The notes beneath the pieces were generated by a model. That model was not told the origin of the DNA, made no database searches, and was given only the letters and a program-made list of their open reading frames with translations. Source: Acidobacteriota bacterium (GTDB lineage: Bacteria > Acidobacteriota > Vicinamibacteria > Vicinamibacterales > UBA8438). Taken from it: DNA of 63,732 nt. Below, piece after piece: positions 63,568 to 63,732 of this stretch; positions within the stretch are counted from its first letter, which is position 1, and each line of letters opens with the position of its first letter. A program made the translations under genes and the position numbers. Location: positions 1 through 63,732 of the forward strand of contig JAPOVI010000106.1 in NCBI GenBank assembly GCA_026708265.1, given 5' to 3'.

Positions 63568-63732
63568 CTAGGAGCTTGCGCCGCAGAAAGCCAACGGAGA
63601 GTGCGTTCTGCGGCGCAAGCTCCTGGGACGGTGGGGGCTGGGGCCGACCCGGAGCCTGCGACGGGTTGGCGGCGCTAGGAGCTTGCGCCGCAGAACGCCA
63701 ACGGAGTGCGTGCCGCGGCGCAAGCTCCTGGG
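63568..63732. repeat. REP-like composite element (palindrome, 53-bp spacer, palindrome)
   Basis: Two palindromes (63568-63627 and 63675-63732, both beginning ctaggagcttgcgccgcag and ending cggcgcaagctcctggg) flank a 53-bp spacer (63626-63678) identical, as reverse complement, to 36171-36223. The palindromes differ slightly in the loop. The element runs to the window edge, so a further unit may follow. Confidence 0.9.

Overview
The window is a high-GC bacterial chromosome segment. It starts inside a 16S rRNA gene on the minus strand. The readable 16S 5' half, the lack of any phage or plasmid backbone, and the mix of housekeeping genes suggest an Acidobacteriota-like organism, possibly Vicinamibacteria. 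That placement is inference from the rRNA text and gene style, not from a database search. The envelope genes (TonB-ExbB-ExbD-ExbD, Lgt and LspA, lipoproteins) fit a diderm.

Layout. 1-945: 5' part of 16S, with its promoter overlapping the end of tyrS. 1182-12532 (minus): an operon-like array of an M16 peptidase, a metallo-beta-lactamase-fold hydrolase, purB-purS-purQ-purL-purF-purM-purN and tyrS, mostly joined by 4-nt stop/start overlaps. 12689-16351: rlmN and mtaB, convergent with overlapping 3' ends, then a three-gene DUF2089 / small membrane protein / SHOCT-like unit behind a palindrome-bearing promoter. 16854-22874: folC, a HEAT-repeat/cyclophilin fusion, ddl and tgt. 22874-29506: yajC-secD-secF-uppP-DUF502 protein-hppA (protein export, undecaprenyl phosphate recycling, K+-dependent type membrane pyrophosphatase). 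29705-32139: tonB-exbB-exbD-exbD. 32738-43278: TPR lipoprotein, bifunctional relA/spoT, rpmB, DksA-like protein, and rluD-lgt-lspA-ileS. 43374-46695: an active/inactive M16 peptidase pair plus a HAD phosphatase. 46705-48243: a tandem duplication of small membrane coiled-coil genes. 48318-51603: HIT protein, prmC-prfA, moaD-moaE. 52038-58007: SLC13-type transporter, NCS2 permease with an extra C-terminal domain, thiD, a secreted methyltransferase and fdhE. 58143-59587: a probable AbiEii-type toxin pair. 59920-63558: HesB/IscA protein, Fur-ferritin-like fusion, PHP phosphoesterase, membrane protein, selenocysteine tRNA, cold-shock protein and a zinc ribbon protein.

Three signals stand out. First, nine loci encode or retain pieces of tiny proteins with one hydrophobic helix followed by a short coiled coil. 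They sit alone in gaps between housekeeping genes, and in one place they are duplicated in tandem with changes in heptad (7-residue) and hendecad (11-residue) copy number. This is the best candidate for an undescribed system. Second, many genes start 6-9 nt after a clean TANNNT -10 hexamer with no ribosome binding site, which points to widespread leaderless mRNAs; several of these -10 or -35 boxes contain the stop codon of a neighbouring gene. Third, a REP-like palindrome with a fixed 53-bp spacer occurs at 36.2 kb and, inverted, at the right end of the window; at 36.2 kb it supplies the stop codons of two convergent genes.

Metabolic links: tRNA-Sec, FdhE and MoaD/MoaE in one region point to a molybdenum (or tungsten) selenoprotein formate dehydrogenase elsewhere in the genome. 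The purine genes make up most of the de novo pathway except purC, purD, purE/K and purH.
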